Positions 26,807 to 35,481 of a stretch of 64,000 nt of DNA are shown piece after piece. The notes under the pieces were generated by a model. It was not told the origin of the DNA and made no database searches. It saw nothing but the letters and a program-made list of their open reading frames with translations. Numbering within the stretch: the stretch's first letter is position 1; each line of letters begins with the position of its first letter. Origin of the DNA: Parvibaculum sp002684405 (GTDB lineage Bacteria > Pseudomonadota > Alphaproteobacteria > Parvibaculales > Parvibaculaceae); NCBI GenBank assembly GCA_965140395.1, contig OZ223207.1, positions 496,001 to 560,000 of the forward strand. The letters run 5' to 3'. A program made the position numbers and the translations under genes.

Positions 26807-27748
26807 CTATCCCCGCAGTTCCAGCGTCACCCAGTCGCCGATGGGCTTGCGGGAGACGAGATACATCTCCTGCATGCGGGCGGCAGCAAGCACCATGTTT
26901 TCCTGCGTGCGCAGGATGCCGGACAGGATCAGCGTGCCGCCCGCGGCGAGGTTCCAGGCAAAGCCGGGCATCAGGCTGACGAGTGGGCGGGCGAGGATAT
27001 TCGCCACGATGAGGTCGTAAGGCGCATTTGCCGAGATCTCGGGGTGGTCGAAGCCTTTTGCGGCAACCGCCTTCACGAAGGGGCCGACGCCGTTCAGCTT
27101 CGCATTGTCCTTGGTGACCTTTACCGAAATCGGATCGATGTCGCTTGCCAGCACCGGCTCATGCGTCACTCGCGCAATGGCGATCGCAAGGACGCCGGTG
27201 CCGGTGCCGAGGTCGAGCGGGTTCAGCGGGCGCTGGCGCTTCAGATATCTGTCGATGAATTCGAGGCAACCCTGCGTCGTTGCGTGATGGCCGGTGCCGA
27301 AGGCACGGCCCGCCTCGATCAGGATGGGGATACCCGAGGCGGGTACCTTGTCGGCGTCATGGCTGCCATAGACGAAGAAACGGCCCGCCTGAACCGGCTG
27401 GAGGCCTTCCAGCGATTTGGCGATCCAGTCTTCCTCGGGGACGGCTTCCACCGAGAGGTCGCTGGCGGCGATGCCGGTTTCCTCCTCGACGGGTTTCAGC
27501 ACGTCGCGGATCGCGTCGATCTCCGGCTCTTCCAGATAGAGCGCCTCGAGGCGCCAGGCGCCACGCGCTTCCACCTCGTTCCATTCCGACGATGTTTGCA
27601 CGAGGGGCGACGAGCCCGGTTCCGCCTCGCTGGTGGTGATGGCGAAGGTTTCGGGCCGGAACGCGTTTTCCAGCGCGTCGCAAAAGGCATCGGCGGCGGT
27701 GTGCGGCACGATGAATGTCACTTTCCAGTGCGAGATTTTCCGGTTCAT
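26807..27748 (-). CDS. prmA: ribosomal protein L11 methyltransferase PrmA
   Basis: SAM-dependent enzyme that trimethylates several residues of ribosomal protein L11. The 313-residue product has a family-typical N-terminal L11-binding region, then the catalytic domain with AFGTGHHATTQGCLEF, motif I LDLGTGTGVLAIAIAR, an acidic motif II (LASDIDPISV) and VANILARPLVSLMP. It lies 40 bases downstream of the helicase gene on the same strand and is probably cotranscribed with it. The function is well supported by motifs. Confidence 0.95.
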   Translation of the reverse strand: MNRKISHWKVTFIVPHTAADAFCDALENAFRPETFAITTSEAEPGSSPLVQTSSEWNEVEARGAWRLEALYLEEPEIDAIRDVLKPVEEETGIAASDLSVEAVPEEDWIAKSLEGLQPVQAGRFFVYGSHDADKVPASGIPILIEAGRAFGTGHHATTQGCLEFIDRYLKRQRPLNPLDLGTGTGVLAIAIARVTHEPVLASDIDPISVKVTKDNAKLNGVGPFVKAVAAKGFDHPEISANAPYDLIVANILARPLVSLMPGFAWNLAAGGTLILSGILRTQENMVLAAARMQEMYLVSRKPIGDWVTLELRG

Positions 27749-27788
27749 CGGGCTTTCTTCGATAAGGGCGGGGAGGAGGTGGCGGCGC

Positions 27789-30131
27789 TCAGGCGCGCTC
27801 CACGAAACTGTCGATGACTTTCTTGCGCCCCGCCTTGTCGAAATCGACGGTCAGCTTGTTGCCGTCGATGGCGGCCACATGGCCGTAGCCGAATTTCAGG
27901 TGGAAGACGCGTTCGCCCATGCCGTAGCTCTCGGCGGAGGGGTCGCTGGTCGCGACGAGTTCCGCATGGGCTTCGATGTCGGGCGCGCGGGAGGAGCTGC
28001 GCTCCCTGTTGTTCTGGGCGCGGCGCCAGCCGGGGCTGTTGTAATCGCTGCCCGAGGTGAAATCCTGTGCAAAGCGCGAGGGGCTGTAGTTCTGGTAGCT
28101 CTGGCCCGCCATGGCGCTTTGCGTCACTTCCACATGCTTCTGCGGCAGTTCGTCCACGAAGCGGGAGGGGAGCGCCGATTGCCACAGCGCATGGATGCGC
28201 CGGTTGGCGGCAAAGGAGATATAGGCGCGCTGTTTGGCCCGTGTGATGCCGACATAGGCGAGGCGGCGTTCTTCCTCCAGCCCAGCGATACCGCTTTCGT
28301 CCAGCGCGCGCTGATGCGGAAACAGGCCTTCCTCCCAGCCGGGCAGGAACACGGTCTCGAATTCGAGCCCCTTGGCGCTGTGCAGCGTCATCAGGTTGAG
28401 CTTGTCTTCGAGATCGTTCTGCTCGATCTCCATAACCAGCGAAACATGCTCGAGATATTCGCCCAGCGTTTCGAACTGTTCCATGGAGCGGACAAGCTCC
28501 TTGAGGTTGTCGAGCTTGCCGGGGGCGTCGGCGGATTTGTCGTTCTGCCACATCTCGGTATAGCCGGACTCATCCAGAATGATTTCGGCGAGTTCCGTGT
28601 GCGGAAGACCGTCGATGAGCTGGCGCCAGCGGTCCACCATCTCGACGAAAGCCGTCACGGCGCGGCGGGCGGCCGGTTTCAGTTCTTCCGTTGCGATGAT
28701 CGCGCGGGCGCCCCGCATCAGGGACACGCCTTGCAGCCGCGCGGCGTCGCGCACCGTCTGAAGCGCCACCTTGCCGATGCCGCGGGCCGGCCTGTTGACG
28801 ATGCGCTCGAAGGCGAGGTCGTCGTCGGGCTGGGCGATGAGGCGCAGATAGGCATTGGCATCGCGGATTTCGGCGCGCTCATAGAAGCGCGGGCCGCCGA
28901 CCACGCGATAGGGAATGCCGAGGCTGATGAAGCGGTCTTCGAATTCGCGCATCTGGAAGGAGGCGCGCACGAGGATCGCCATTTCGTGCAGCGGATGGCC
29001 CTGGCGCTGAAGCTGCTCGACTTCCTCGGCCACCATGCGGGCTTCTTCCTCGCCGTCCCAATAGGAGGCGACCTTGATCTTCTCGCCTTCCTCGCCGTCG
29101 ACGCCTTCCGTCCAGAGCGTCTTGCCGAGGCGGGCCTCGTTCGCGGCGATAAGGCCGGAGGCGGCGCCCAGAATGTTGGGCGTGGAGCGGTAATTGCGTT
29201 CGAGGCGGATCACCTTGGCGCCGGGGAAGTCCTTTTCGAAGCGAAGGATGTTGTCCACTTCCGCGCCGCGCCAGCCATAGATCGACTGGTCGTCATCGCC
29301 CACGCAGCAGATATTCTTGTGCCTGGCCGCGAGCAGCCGGAGCCAGAGATATTGCGCGACATTGGTGTCCTGATACTCGTCCACCAGCATGTAGCGGAAG
29401 CGGTCCTGATACTCGGCGAGGATTTCCGGGTTTTCCTGAAAGATACGCAATACTTCCAGCAGCAGGTCGCCGAAATCGGCGGCGTTCAGCACCTTCAGCC
29501 GTTCCTGATACTGGCGGTAAAGCTCGGCGCCCTTGCCGTTGGCGAAGGCGTGCGCCTCGCCGGCGGGCACCTTGTCGGGCGTCAGGCCCCGGTTCTTCCA
29601 GCCGTCTATGTGTGAGGCAAGTTGGCGGGCGGGCCAGCGTTTCTCATCGATCCCTTCCGCCGAGATAAGCTGCTTCATCAGCCGGATCTGGTCGTCGGTA
29701 TCGAGAATGGTGAAATCGGACCGCAAACCCGCCAGCTCGGCATGGCGGCGGAGGATCTTCGCGCCGAGCGCATGGAAGGTGCCCAGCCATTGCATGCCCT
29801 CCACCACGCCGCCGATGAGCTGGCCGATGCGCTCCTTCATTTCCCGCGCGGCCTTGTTGGTGAAGGTCACGGCGAGGATCTGGCTCGGCCAGGCCTTTCG
29901 CGTGGCAAGCAGGTGGGCGAGGCGGGTGGTCAAAACGCGGGTTTTCCCCGTGCCGGCGCCTGCCAGTACGAGGACGGGTCCGTCCTGGCTTTCCACGGCT
30001 TCGCGCTGCTCGGCATTCAATCCGTCGAGATAGGGCGCGCTCGCCTGCATGGCGGATCGCGCGGCGGCGCTGGTGGAGCGTGCCGTCTGTTCTTCGGGAA
30101 TGGATCCAAGATCGAAGGGATCGTTCGTCAT
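27789..30131 (-). CDS. uvrD: ATP-dependent DNA helicase UvrD/PcrA
   Basis: Superfamily 1A 3'-5' helicase used in excision and mismatch repair and in clearing replication obstacles. The 780-residue product shows Q-motif LNAEQREAV, Walker A LAGAGTGKTRVL, motif II LVDEYQDTN, motif III GDDDQSIYGWRGAE, motif IV-V (RLERNYRSTPNIL, LMTLHSAKGLEFETVFLPG) and motif VI RRLAYVGITRAK. The C-terminal FHLKFGYGHVAAIDGNKL is the Tudor-like domain seen in PcrA/UvrD and used to contact RNA polymerase. The ATG is followed by a ~35-residue non-conserved lead. No LexA box was seen upstream. Confidence 0.95.
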   Translation of the reverse strand: MTNDPFDLGSIPEEQTARSTSAAARSAMQASAPYLDGLNAEQREAVESQDGPVLVLAGAGTGKTRVLTTRLAHLLATRKAWPSQILAVTFTNKAAREMKERIGQLIGGVVEGMQWLGTFHALGAKILRRHAELAGLRSDFTILDTDDQIRLMKQLISAEGIDEKRWPARQLASHIDGWKNRGLTPDKVPAGEAHAFANGKGAELYRQYQERLKVLNAADFGDLLLEVLRIFQENPEILAEYQDRFRYMLVDEYQDTNVAQYLWLRLLAARHKNICCVGDDDQSIYGWRGAEVDNILRFEKDFPGAKVIRLERNYRSTPNILGAASGLIAANEARLGKTLWTEGVDGEEGEKIKVASYWDGEEEARMVAEEVEQLQRQGHPLHEMAILVRASFQMREFEDRFISLGIPYRVVGGPRFYERAEIRDANAYLRLIAQPDDDLAFERIVNRPARGIGKVALQTVRDAARLQGVSLMRGARAIIATEELKPAARRAVTAFVEMVDRWRQLIDGLPHTELAEIILDESGYTEMWQNDKSADAPGKLDNLKELVRSMEQFETLGEYLEHVSLVMEIEQNDLEDKLNLMTLHSAKGLEFETVFLPGWEEGLFPHQRALDESGIAGLEEERRLAYVGITRAKQRAYISFAANRRIHALWQSALPSRFVDELPQKHVEVTQSAMAGQSYQNYSPSRFAQDFTSGSDYNSPGWRRAQNNRERSSSRAPDIEAHAELVATSDPSAESYGMGERVFHLKFGYGHVAAIDGNKLTVDFDKAGRKKVIDSFVERA

Positions 30132-30390
30132 ATACTTCGGATTGGTTTCGAGTGAATTGCCGCCAGAGGGTCCGGAAATCGCGATGGCCCCCGATTCAGC
30201 TTGCCCGACCCTAGCATGACGGAACGGTAATGGGGCGGGGGCCAGAAACTTTCCGCAAGTGTCTTGGATTCTGCCGACAACCCCGATAAATAAGGGGCGT
30301 CATTAACCCCGGCAAGACGGGTGGACGTGCTTTAATGTGCGTTCCGGCGTAGCTTTCGCCTTCCGAATGCGGGTGTCCGATGACGATTTC

Positions 30391-30408
30391 CGAGGCGTAA
30401 CCGCCTCG
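30391..30408 (+). promoter_or_regulatory. short hairpin in the leader of the first ClC gene
   Basis: CGAGGCG (30391-30397) and CGCCTCG (30402-30408) form a perfect 7-bp stem with loop TAAC, ending 21 bases before the start codon. The 298-base gap 30132-30429 also contains CCCC...GGGG around 30278-30294. No clear Shine-Dalgarno precedes the start. Role unknown. Confidence 0.35.
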
Positions 30409-30429
30409 TCCTGATCCGGTAGCAGACAG

Positions 30430-31824
30430 ATGCTGATCCCGAAGCGCCACCGCCGCAGGCGGTTGCTGCGCCTTCATTCGCAGCGGCTTCAGCGCCGCGT
30501 TATCTTCGTCATAGGCGGCCTTGTCGTGGGGGCCGCGGCCGTCGGGCTTGCGCTCGCGGCGGACCAGGCGCAGGCGCTCTTTCACAGCTTCCAGACAGAG
30601 TTTCCCTATGGCGTGCTGCTGCTGACGCCGCTGGGCTTTGCGGCCATCGTCTATGCGACGAACACCTATTTCCCGAATTCGCAAGGCAGCGGTATCCCGC
30701 AGGCGATTGCCGCACGGGCCTTGCGTGCGCCCCGCGACAGGCGAAAGCTCGTTTCGATCAGAATTGCCATCGGCAAAAGCATTCTGACCATCGCAGGGCT
30801 GCTTTGCGGGGCCTCGATCGGTCGCGAGGGGCCGACGGTTCAGGTCGGCGCATCCATCATGGCCGCGATCGGCGGGTATTCCCCGCGCCGCCAGCCGGGT
30901 CTCATTCTGGCTGGCTCCTGCGCGGGCATCGCGGCGGCGTTCAACACGCCGATGGCCGGGATCGTGTTCGGCATCGAGGAGATGAGCCGCAGCTTCGAGT
31001 CGCGCACCAGCGGCCTCATCATCGGTGCCATCGTGGCCGCCGGCATGACCTCGCTCGCCCTGTTCGGCAACTACACCTATTTCGGATCCAGCTCGGCCCA
31101 TCTGCCCCATTTGGTGGACTGGGTGGCCGTCGGTATCTGCGGTGTGGCGGGCGGCCTCATGGGCGGCATTTTCAGCCGTGTCCTTGTCCTGTTCGGGGCC
31201 GGGTTCCGGGGGCGGTTCGGGCAGGTTATCAAGTCGCGGCCCGTTCTCTTCGCCGCGGCCTGCGGCCTGCTGGTGGCACTTTGCGGTGTTCTGACCCATG
31301 GCAGCGTTTACGGGACGGGCTATGAGCAGGCCCGGGAAGTGCTCCACAGCCGCGAAACGCTGGCCTGGTATTTTGCGCCGCTGAAGCTGCTTGCGACGGC
31401 GCTTTCCTCCATCAGCGGGCTGCCGGGCGGCTTCTTCGCGCCGTCGCTGTCGGTGGGTGCTGGTATCGGGTCCAATCTCAGCTACTTCTTCCCCGACACG
31501 CCGATCGGCGCGCTTGTGCTGCTCGGGATGGTCGCCTATTTCGCCGGCGTGGTTCAGGCGCCCATCACCGCCTTCGTGATCGTCGCCGAAATGACCGACA
31601 ATCACGGCATGCTGGTGCCTCTCATGCTGGCTGCGCTGATTGCGCGGTCGACCTCCCGCCTTGTCTGCAAGGAAGGGGTCTATCACGCGCTGTCCCATAA
31701 ATTCCTTGCCGAGGCCGGTCCCGATGCGCCTTTGCGCGGGAGCAGGGACGACAAAAAGCCGGATGACGGCGCGGAAGCCGGGCCCGACGAAAAGCGGGAC
31801 GGGCCGCCTTCATCCGCCTCCTGA
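30430..31824 (+). CDS. ClC-type chloride/proton antiporter (no CBS domains)
   Basis: Membrane protein of the ClC family, 464 residues with about 12 hydrophobic segments. The anion-pathway motifs are intact: GSGIP at 86-90, GREGP with gating Glu133, and GGFFAPSLSVGAG. In FGIEEMSRSF the second Glu (184) corresponds to the internal proton glutamate of the E. coli antiporter, so H+/Cl- exchange is the likely mechanism. The C-terminal ~40 residues are charged and low in complexity; no CBS domain is present. A basic start (MLIPKRHRRRR) precedes the first helix. It lies 180 bases before a second, different ClC gene on the same strand. Confidence 0.92.
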   Translation: MLIPKRHRRRRLLRLHSQRLQRRVIFVIGGLVVGAAAVGLALAADQAQALFHSFQTEFPYGVLLLTPLGFAAIVYATNTYFPNSQGSGIPQAIAARALRAPRDRRKLVSIRIAIGKSILTIAGLLCGASIGREGPTVQVGASIMAAIGGYSPRRQPGLILAGSCAGIAAAFNTPMAGIVFGIEEMSRSFESRTSGLIIGAIVAAGMTSLALFGNYTYFGSSSAHLPHLVDWVAVGICGVAGGLMGGIFSRVLVLFGAGFRGRFGQVIKSRPVLFAAACGLLVALCGVLTHGSVYGTGYEQAREVLHSRETLAWYFAPLKLLATALSSISGLPGGFFAPSLSVGAGIGSNLSYFFPDTPIGALVLLGMVAYFAGVVQAPITAFVIVAEMTDNHGMLVPLMLAALIARSTSRLVCKEGVYHALSHKFLAEAGPDAPLRGSRDDKKPDDGAEAGPDEKRDGPPSSAS

Positions 31825-31866
31825 TTTTCTTCCATTCAGACGAAATTTCTGCCGACTTGAGGGCGA

Positions 31867-31909
31867 AAACGGGCCTGTGCTACACAGGATGAGCCCGTTT
31901 CCGCGGGCT
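31867..31909 (+). promoter_or_regulatory. mutually exclusive hairpins upstream of the CBS-ClC gene
   Basis: AAACGGGC (31867-31874) pairs perfectly with GCCCGTTT (31893-31900), enclosing CTGTG/CACAG. The same bases can instead form AGCCCG (31892-31897) with CGGGCT (31904-31909), followed by TTTC. Both cannot exist together, which is the layout of an attenuator or riboswitch platform. It could also just be the end of the preceding ClC transcript, 43 bases after its stop. Confidence 0.4.
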
Positions 31910-32004
31910 TTCGACATGCCAAAAGGCGGTGAAACCCGGAGATCGGCCGCTCCGAGCGCGGCGGCGTCAGCAGCTATCGGACCGGCTAGGCGGAAAGGGA
32001 CGAG

Positions 32005-33783
32005 ATGCTTGAGAAGGACGAGGATGGCTATCGCAGGGTGAACCTGGCCGGGCTGTCTCTGCTCGCTCTCGCCGTCGGTCTTTTCACCGGTCTTGGCGCA
32101 GTGGCCTTCCGTGCCCTGGTCAGCCTGGTTCACAATATTTTCTTTCTGGGGGAGTTCAGCTTCAGCTACGACTCCAACCAGCTCACCGAGCCGGGACCAT
32201 GGGGCGCGTTCTTCATACTTGCGCCCGTCATTGGCGGGCTCGGCGTCGTCTATCTGGTGAAGAACTACGCGCCGGAAGCCAGAGGGCATGGCGTGCCGGA
32301 AGTGATGGACGCGATCTATCACAAGGAAGGCCGGGTTCGTCCTATCGTGGCGGTGATCAAGTCGCTCGCCTCGGCGCTTTCCATCGGCTCCGGCGCATCG
32401 GTGGGCCGCGAAGGGCCCATCGTGCAGATCGGGGCGGCGCTCGGGTCTTCCTTTGCGCAGCTGACCAATCTGCCGAGCTGGCAGCGCATCACGCTTCTCG
32501 CGGCCGGTGCGGGCGCCGGTATCGCCGCCACGTTCAACACGCCCTTGGGCGGGGTGCTTTTCACGATCGAATTGATGCTGCCGGAGATCAGCCCGCGTAC
32601 CTTTCTGCCGGTCGTGATCGCGACGGGCTCGGCGGCCTATGTGGGTCGCCTCTTCTTCGGTTTGCAGCCGGCCTTTCTCGTCGCGCTGGCGCCGATCCCA
32701 AGCGAGCAGGCCGTCGATCTCGTAAACCTGGGTGCCTTCGTGGTGCTTGGCATTCTTTGCGGGATAGCCGCCTGGGGTTTCATCCGCACGCTCGTGTTTT
32801 GCGAGGAGCAGTTCCCCAAGCGGTTCGAGAACGAATACATCCGCAACATCGTCGGGATGTCGATGGTCGGCGTGATGGGGTATCTGTTCGTGCTGTGGGG
32901 CGGTCATTATTTCGTGACCGGCGTGGGCTACGGCACCATTCAGAACATTCTCCAGGGCCATCTGGAAAGTATCCTGCTTCTGGGCTTTCTGTGTGTGGCC
33001 AAGCTTCTGGCGACCTCCATTTCGCTCGGGGCAGGGGCGTCGGGCGGCGTTTTCGCGCCTTCGCTTTTCATCGGGTCGACGCTGGGCGGTGCATTCGGTG
33101 CGCTCATGCTCATCGTCTGGCCGGGGCACGGCGCGACGGTCGCGGAATATGCGATGGTCGGCATGGCGGCGGTGGTCGGCGGGGCGACGGGCGCCTCGAT
33201 GACGGCGATCACCATGGTCTTCGAGATGACCCGCGACTACAACATCATCATCCCTCTCATCATGGCAGTGGCCGTCGCGGTGGGCGTTCGCCGCGCGCTG
33301 CTGAGCGAGAACATCTACACCATGAAGCTGGTGCGGCGCGGGCGGCGGATACCCAAGGACCGCTACTCCAACGCCTATCTGGTTCGCGCCTGCCATGAAG
33401 TGATGGATACGAGCGTGACGGTGATGGCTGTCGACACCCCTATCGAGGAAGCGCTGACCTATCTGTCGCAGGGCGGCGGAGTGCGCTTCATCGTCCTGCG
33501 CGACGGCGAACGGATCGCGGGCGTCGTCCCCCTGGATTCACGTATTGCCATACCGTCCCGGCAGGGCAACCCGGAGACGCTTCTCGATATTGCCCTGACC
33601 GATTTCACGATCGGACGGGAGAACAGCACGCTGGAAGAGGTGATCCGGCGACTGCACAAGCGCAAGACGCAGATCGCCCTTATCATTCCGGATCAGCCGG
33701 GCGTGCCGCGTGCGGAACATGTGAAGGGGGTTATCGGCAAACCGCAGCTTGCCGATGCCGTACTTGCCTCGCAGATGGGCTAG
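32005..33783 (+). CDS. ClC-family anion transporter with C-terminal CBS pair
   Basis: A 592-residue ClC protein with about 12 membrane segments and two cytoplasmic CBS domains (about 470-585: VMAVDTPIEEALTYL, LEEVIRRLHKRKTQIALII) that may sense nucleotides. The gating glutamate is kept (GREGP, Glu136), but the selectivity loop is GHGVP (94-98) rather than GSGIP, and the proton-glutamate position reads Leu190 in TIELM. By analogy this form may conduct as a channel or exchange differently from the upstream paralogue. GGAAAGGGACGAG gives a good ribosome-binding site before ATG 32005. It ends 4 bases from the convergent thioesterase gene. Confidence 0.92.
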   Translation: MLEKDEDGYRRVNLAGLSLLALAVGLFTGLGAVAFRALVSLVHNIFFLGEFSFSYDSNQLTEPGPWGAFFILAPVIGGLGVVYLVKNYAPEARGHGVPEVMDAIYHKEGRVRPIVAVIKSLASALSIGSGASVGREGPIVQIGAALGSSFAQLTNLPSWQRITLLAAGAGAGIAATFNTPLGGVLFTIELMLPEISPRTFLPVVIATGSAAYVGRLFFGLQPAFLVALAPIPSEQAVDLVNLGAFVVLGILCGIAAWGFIRTLVFCEEQFPKRFENEYIRNIVGMSMVGVMGYLFVLWGGHYFVTGVGYGTIQNILQGHLESILLLGFLCVAKLLATSISLGAGASGGVFAPSLFIGSTLGGAFGALMLIVWPGHGATVAEYAMVGMAAVVGGATGASMTAITMVFEMTRDYNIIIPLIMAVAVAVGVRRALLSENIYTMKLVRRGRRIPKDRYSNAYLVRACHEVMDTSVTVMAVDTPIEEALTYLSQGGGVRFIVLRDGERIAGVVPLDSRIAIPSRQGNPETLLDIALTDFTIGRENSTLEEVIRRLHKRKTQIALIIPDQPGVPRAEHVKGVIGKPQLADAVLASQMG

Positions 33784-33787
33784 CCCG

Positions 33788-34276
33788 CTATTTTTTCCGG
33801 ATGCCGATGACGCGGCCCGCTTGTTCGGGGCGGGGCAGGGCGCGATGGGCGTCCATCAGCTTTGCAATGCGGGCCTGAATGTCCGGCGGGAAGGGTGTCA
33901 CCCGGCGCGTCTTCAGGCTTACATGGATACACATCTGTTCGGATGTGGCGGCCAGATAGCCTTCCGTGCCGTGATACATGCGCCCGAAGACATGGATGCG
34001 TTTTTCGTCCGCGTCGAGCAGCTGATAGGTGATGCGAACCGGGTCGCCTTCGTTCAGTTCGGCGAGATAGCAGACATGGACTTCGGCGGTGAAGCCGGTG
34101 CCTTCCCCGGCTTGCGTATATTCCCAGCCGAAACCGAGATCGGTGAAGAGCTTGTCGAGCGCTTCATCGAAGAGCAGGTGGTAGTAGGCCATGTTCATAT
34201 GGCCGTTGAGGTCGATCCACTCGCTCTCCACCTTGCGTGGCGGGCATTCGATCGGTTCGGCGGGGAAGTCCGTCAT
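33788..34276 (-). CDS. hotdog-fold acyl-CoA thioesterase
   Basis: A 162-residue single hotdog domain. VESEWIDLNGHMNMAYYHLLFDEA-type sequence (here read as WIDLNGHMNMAYY then FDEALD) is the signature of the 4HBT/FadM-like family, in which an Asp or Glu near the central helix activates water for thioester cleavage. HVCYLAELNEGDPVRI and RMYHGTEGYLAATSE are further family segments. The closest described relatives act on carnitinyl-, betainyl- or hydroxybenzoyl-CoA, so the substrate cannot be named. It lies 65 bases upstream of nothing it obviously serves; the ABC operon ends just beyond it. Confidence 0.85.
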   Translation of the reverse strand: MTDFPAEPIECPPRKVESEWIDLNGHMNMAYYHLLFDEALDKLFTDLGFGWEYTQAGEGTGFTAEVHVCYLAELNEGDPVRITYQLLDADEKRIHVFGRMYHGTEGYLAATSEQMCIHVSLKTRRVTPFPPDIQARIAKLMDAHRALPRPEQAGRVIGIRKK

Positions 34277-34341
34277 GCGTTTTCCGTCCCATATTGTTTG
34301 GGCGGCATGCTAACGGGGTGGCACCGCGCTGCCAATCGGCA

Positions 34342-35481
34342 TCAATCCAGCGTTTGGCGGTAGCGGTTCAGCGCGATTGTCGAGATGACGACGAGAAAGA
34401 GAAGGATTGCGCCCGTATCCATCGCGATGTCCGCGATGCCGTTTCCCTTCAACAGAATGCCGCGCACGATTCTCAGGAAATGGGTGAGGGGCAGCGCTTC
34501 GCCGATCCATTGCGCCCAGACGGGCATGCCGCGAAAAGGAAACATGAAACCCGACAGCAGGATCGACGGCAGGAAGAAGAAGAACGCCATCTGCATGGCC
34601 TGCAACTGATTGCGGGCCAGCGTGGAAAAGGTGAAGCCGACGGCAAGGTTCGCGGCGACGAAGACCAGCAATACGGTTGAAAGCAGAAAAAGACTGCCGA
34701 CCATCGGTACGTTGAAGAGCGCCCAGGCCGCAGCGAGCACGAAGGCGGTCTGAATGTATCCGACCATGATGTAGGGAATGATCTTGCCGGCCATCACCTC
34801 CAGCGGACGAACCGGCATGGTGAGCAGGTTTTCCATCGTGCCGCGTTCGGTTTCGCGCGTTACCGCGAGCGCGGTGAAGATCACCATGGTCATGGTCAGG
34901 ATCACGCCCAGCAAACCGGGCACGATATTGTATTGCGTGATGCCTTCGGGGTTGTAGCGCCGGTGGATGACGACATTGAAGGGGGCCGGTGTCGGCGACA
35001 GGGAGGCGAGGGGACCTTTGAGGTCGTGTGTCAGGGCTTGCGTGCCGAGTTGCTGAAGCGCGGCAATCGCATTGCCCGTGGCGGCGGGGTCGGTGGCGTC
35101 GGCATCGAGCAGAAGCGCAGGGCGTTCGCCGCGTTGCAGTTTGCGCGAAAAGTCCGGCGGCACCTGGATGAGGAACTGCACCTTCCCGCGCCTTATGAGG
35201 TCGTTGGCCTCCTGCTCCGTTTCCGGATGGCTGACGATCCTGAAATAGCCGGTATTGGTCAGCGCGGCGGCGATGTCGCGTGTGAAGACCGAATGATCCT
35301 GTACGTAAAGCGCGGTCGGCAGGTCCTTGGGGTCGGAGTTGATCGCATAGCCGAAAAGCAGGAGCTGCATCACGGGAATGGCAAGCATCATCGCAAAGGT
35401 CAGCCTGTCGCGGCGCATCTGAATGAATTCCTTGCGGATCATTGCGCCGATACGGCTTGGCGAAATGCGGCCCGGTTTCAT
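34342..35481 (-). CDS. ABC-2 type transporter permease (YbhR/YhhJ-like)
   Basis: Membrane subunit of an exporter, 379 residues. Topology fits the DrrB/YhhJ type: one N-terminal helix (RDRLTFAMMLAIPVMQLLLFGYAI), a large periplasmic domain (about 50-190), then five helices. ETERGTMENLLTMPVRPLEVM is the conserved ABC-2 coupling segment. It overlaps the ATPase gene by 4 bases and is last in a tetR-hlyD-ATPase-permease operon, which matches the E. coli cecR-ybhG-ybhF-ybhSR layout but with a single permease gene, so it may act as a homodimer. Confidence 0.9.
   Translation of the reverse strand: MKPGRISPSRIGAMIRKEFIQMRRDRLTFAMMLAIPVMQLLLFGYAINSDPKDLPTALYVQDHSVFTRDIAAALTNTGYFRIVSHPETEQEANDLIRRGKVQFLIQVPPDFSRKLQRGERPALLLDADATDPAATGNAIAALQQLGTQALTHDLKGPLASLSPTPAPFNVVIHRRYNPEGITQYNIVPGLLGVILTMTMVIFTALAVTRETERGTMENLLTMPVRPLEVMAGKIIPYIMVGYIQTAFVLAAAWALFNVPMVGSLFLLSTVLLVFVAANLAVGFTFSTLARNQLQAMQMAFFFFLPSILLSGFMFPFRGMPVWAQWIGEALPLTHFLRIVRGILLKGNGIADIAMDTGAILLFLVVISTIALNRYRQTLD

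Noticed and set aside
30340..30429. Fluoride riboswitch-like pieces (AACCGCCTCG ... CTGAT ... GGTAGC) before the first ClC gene
   Set aside because: The first element of the riboswitch core is missing, the stems do not match the known fold, and the transporter has the chloride-type GSGIP filter rather than a fluoride-type one.
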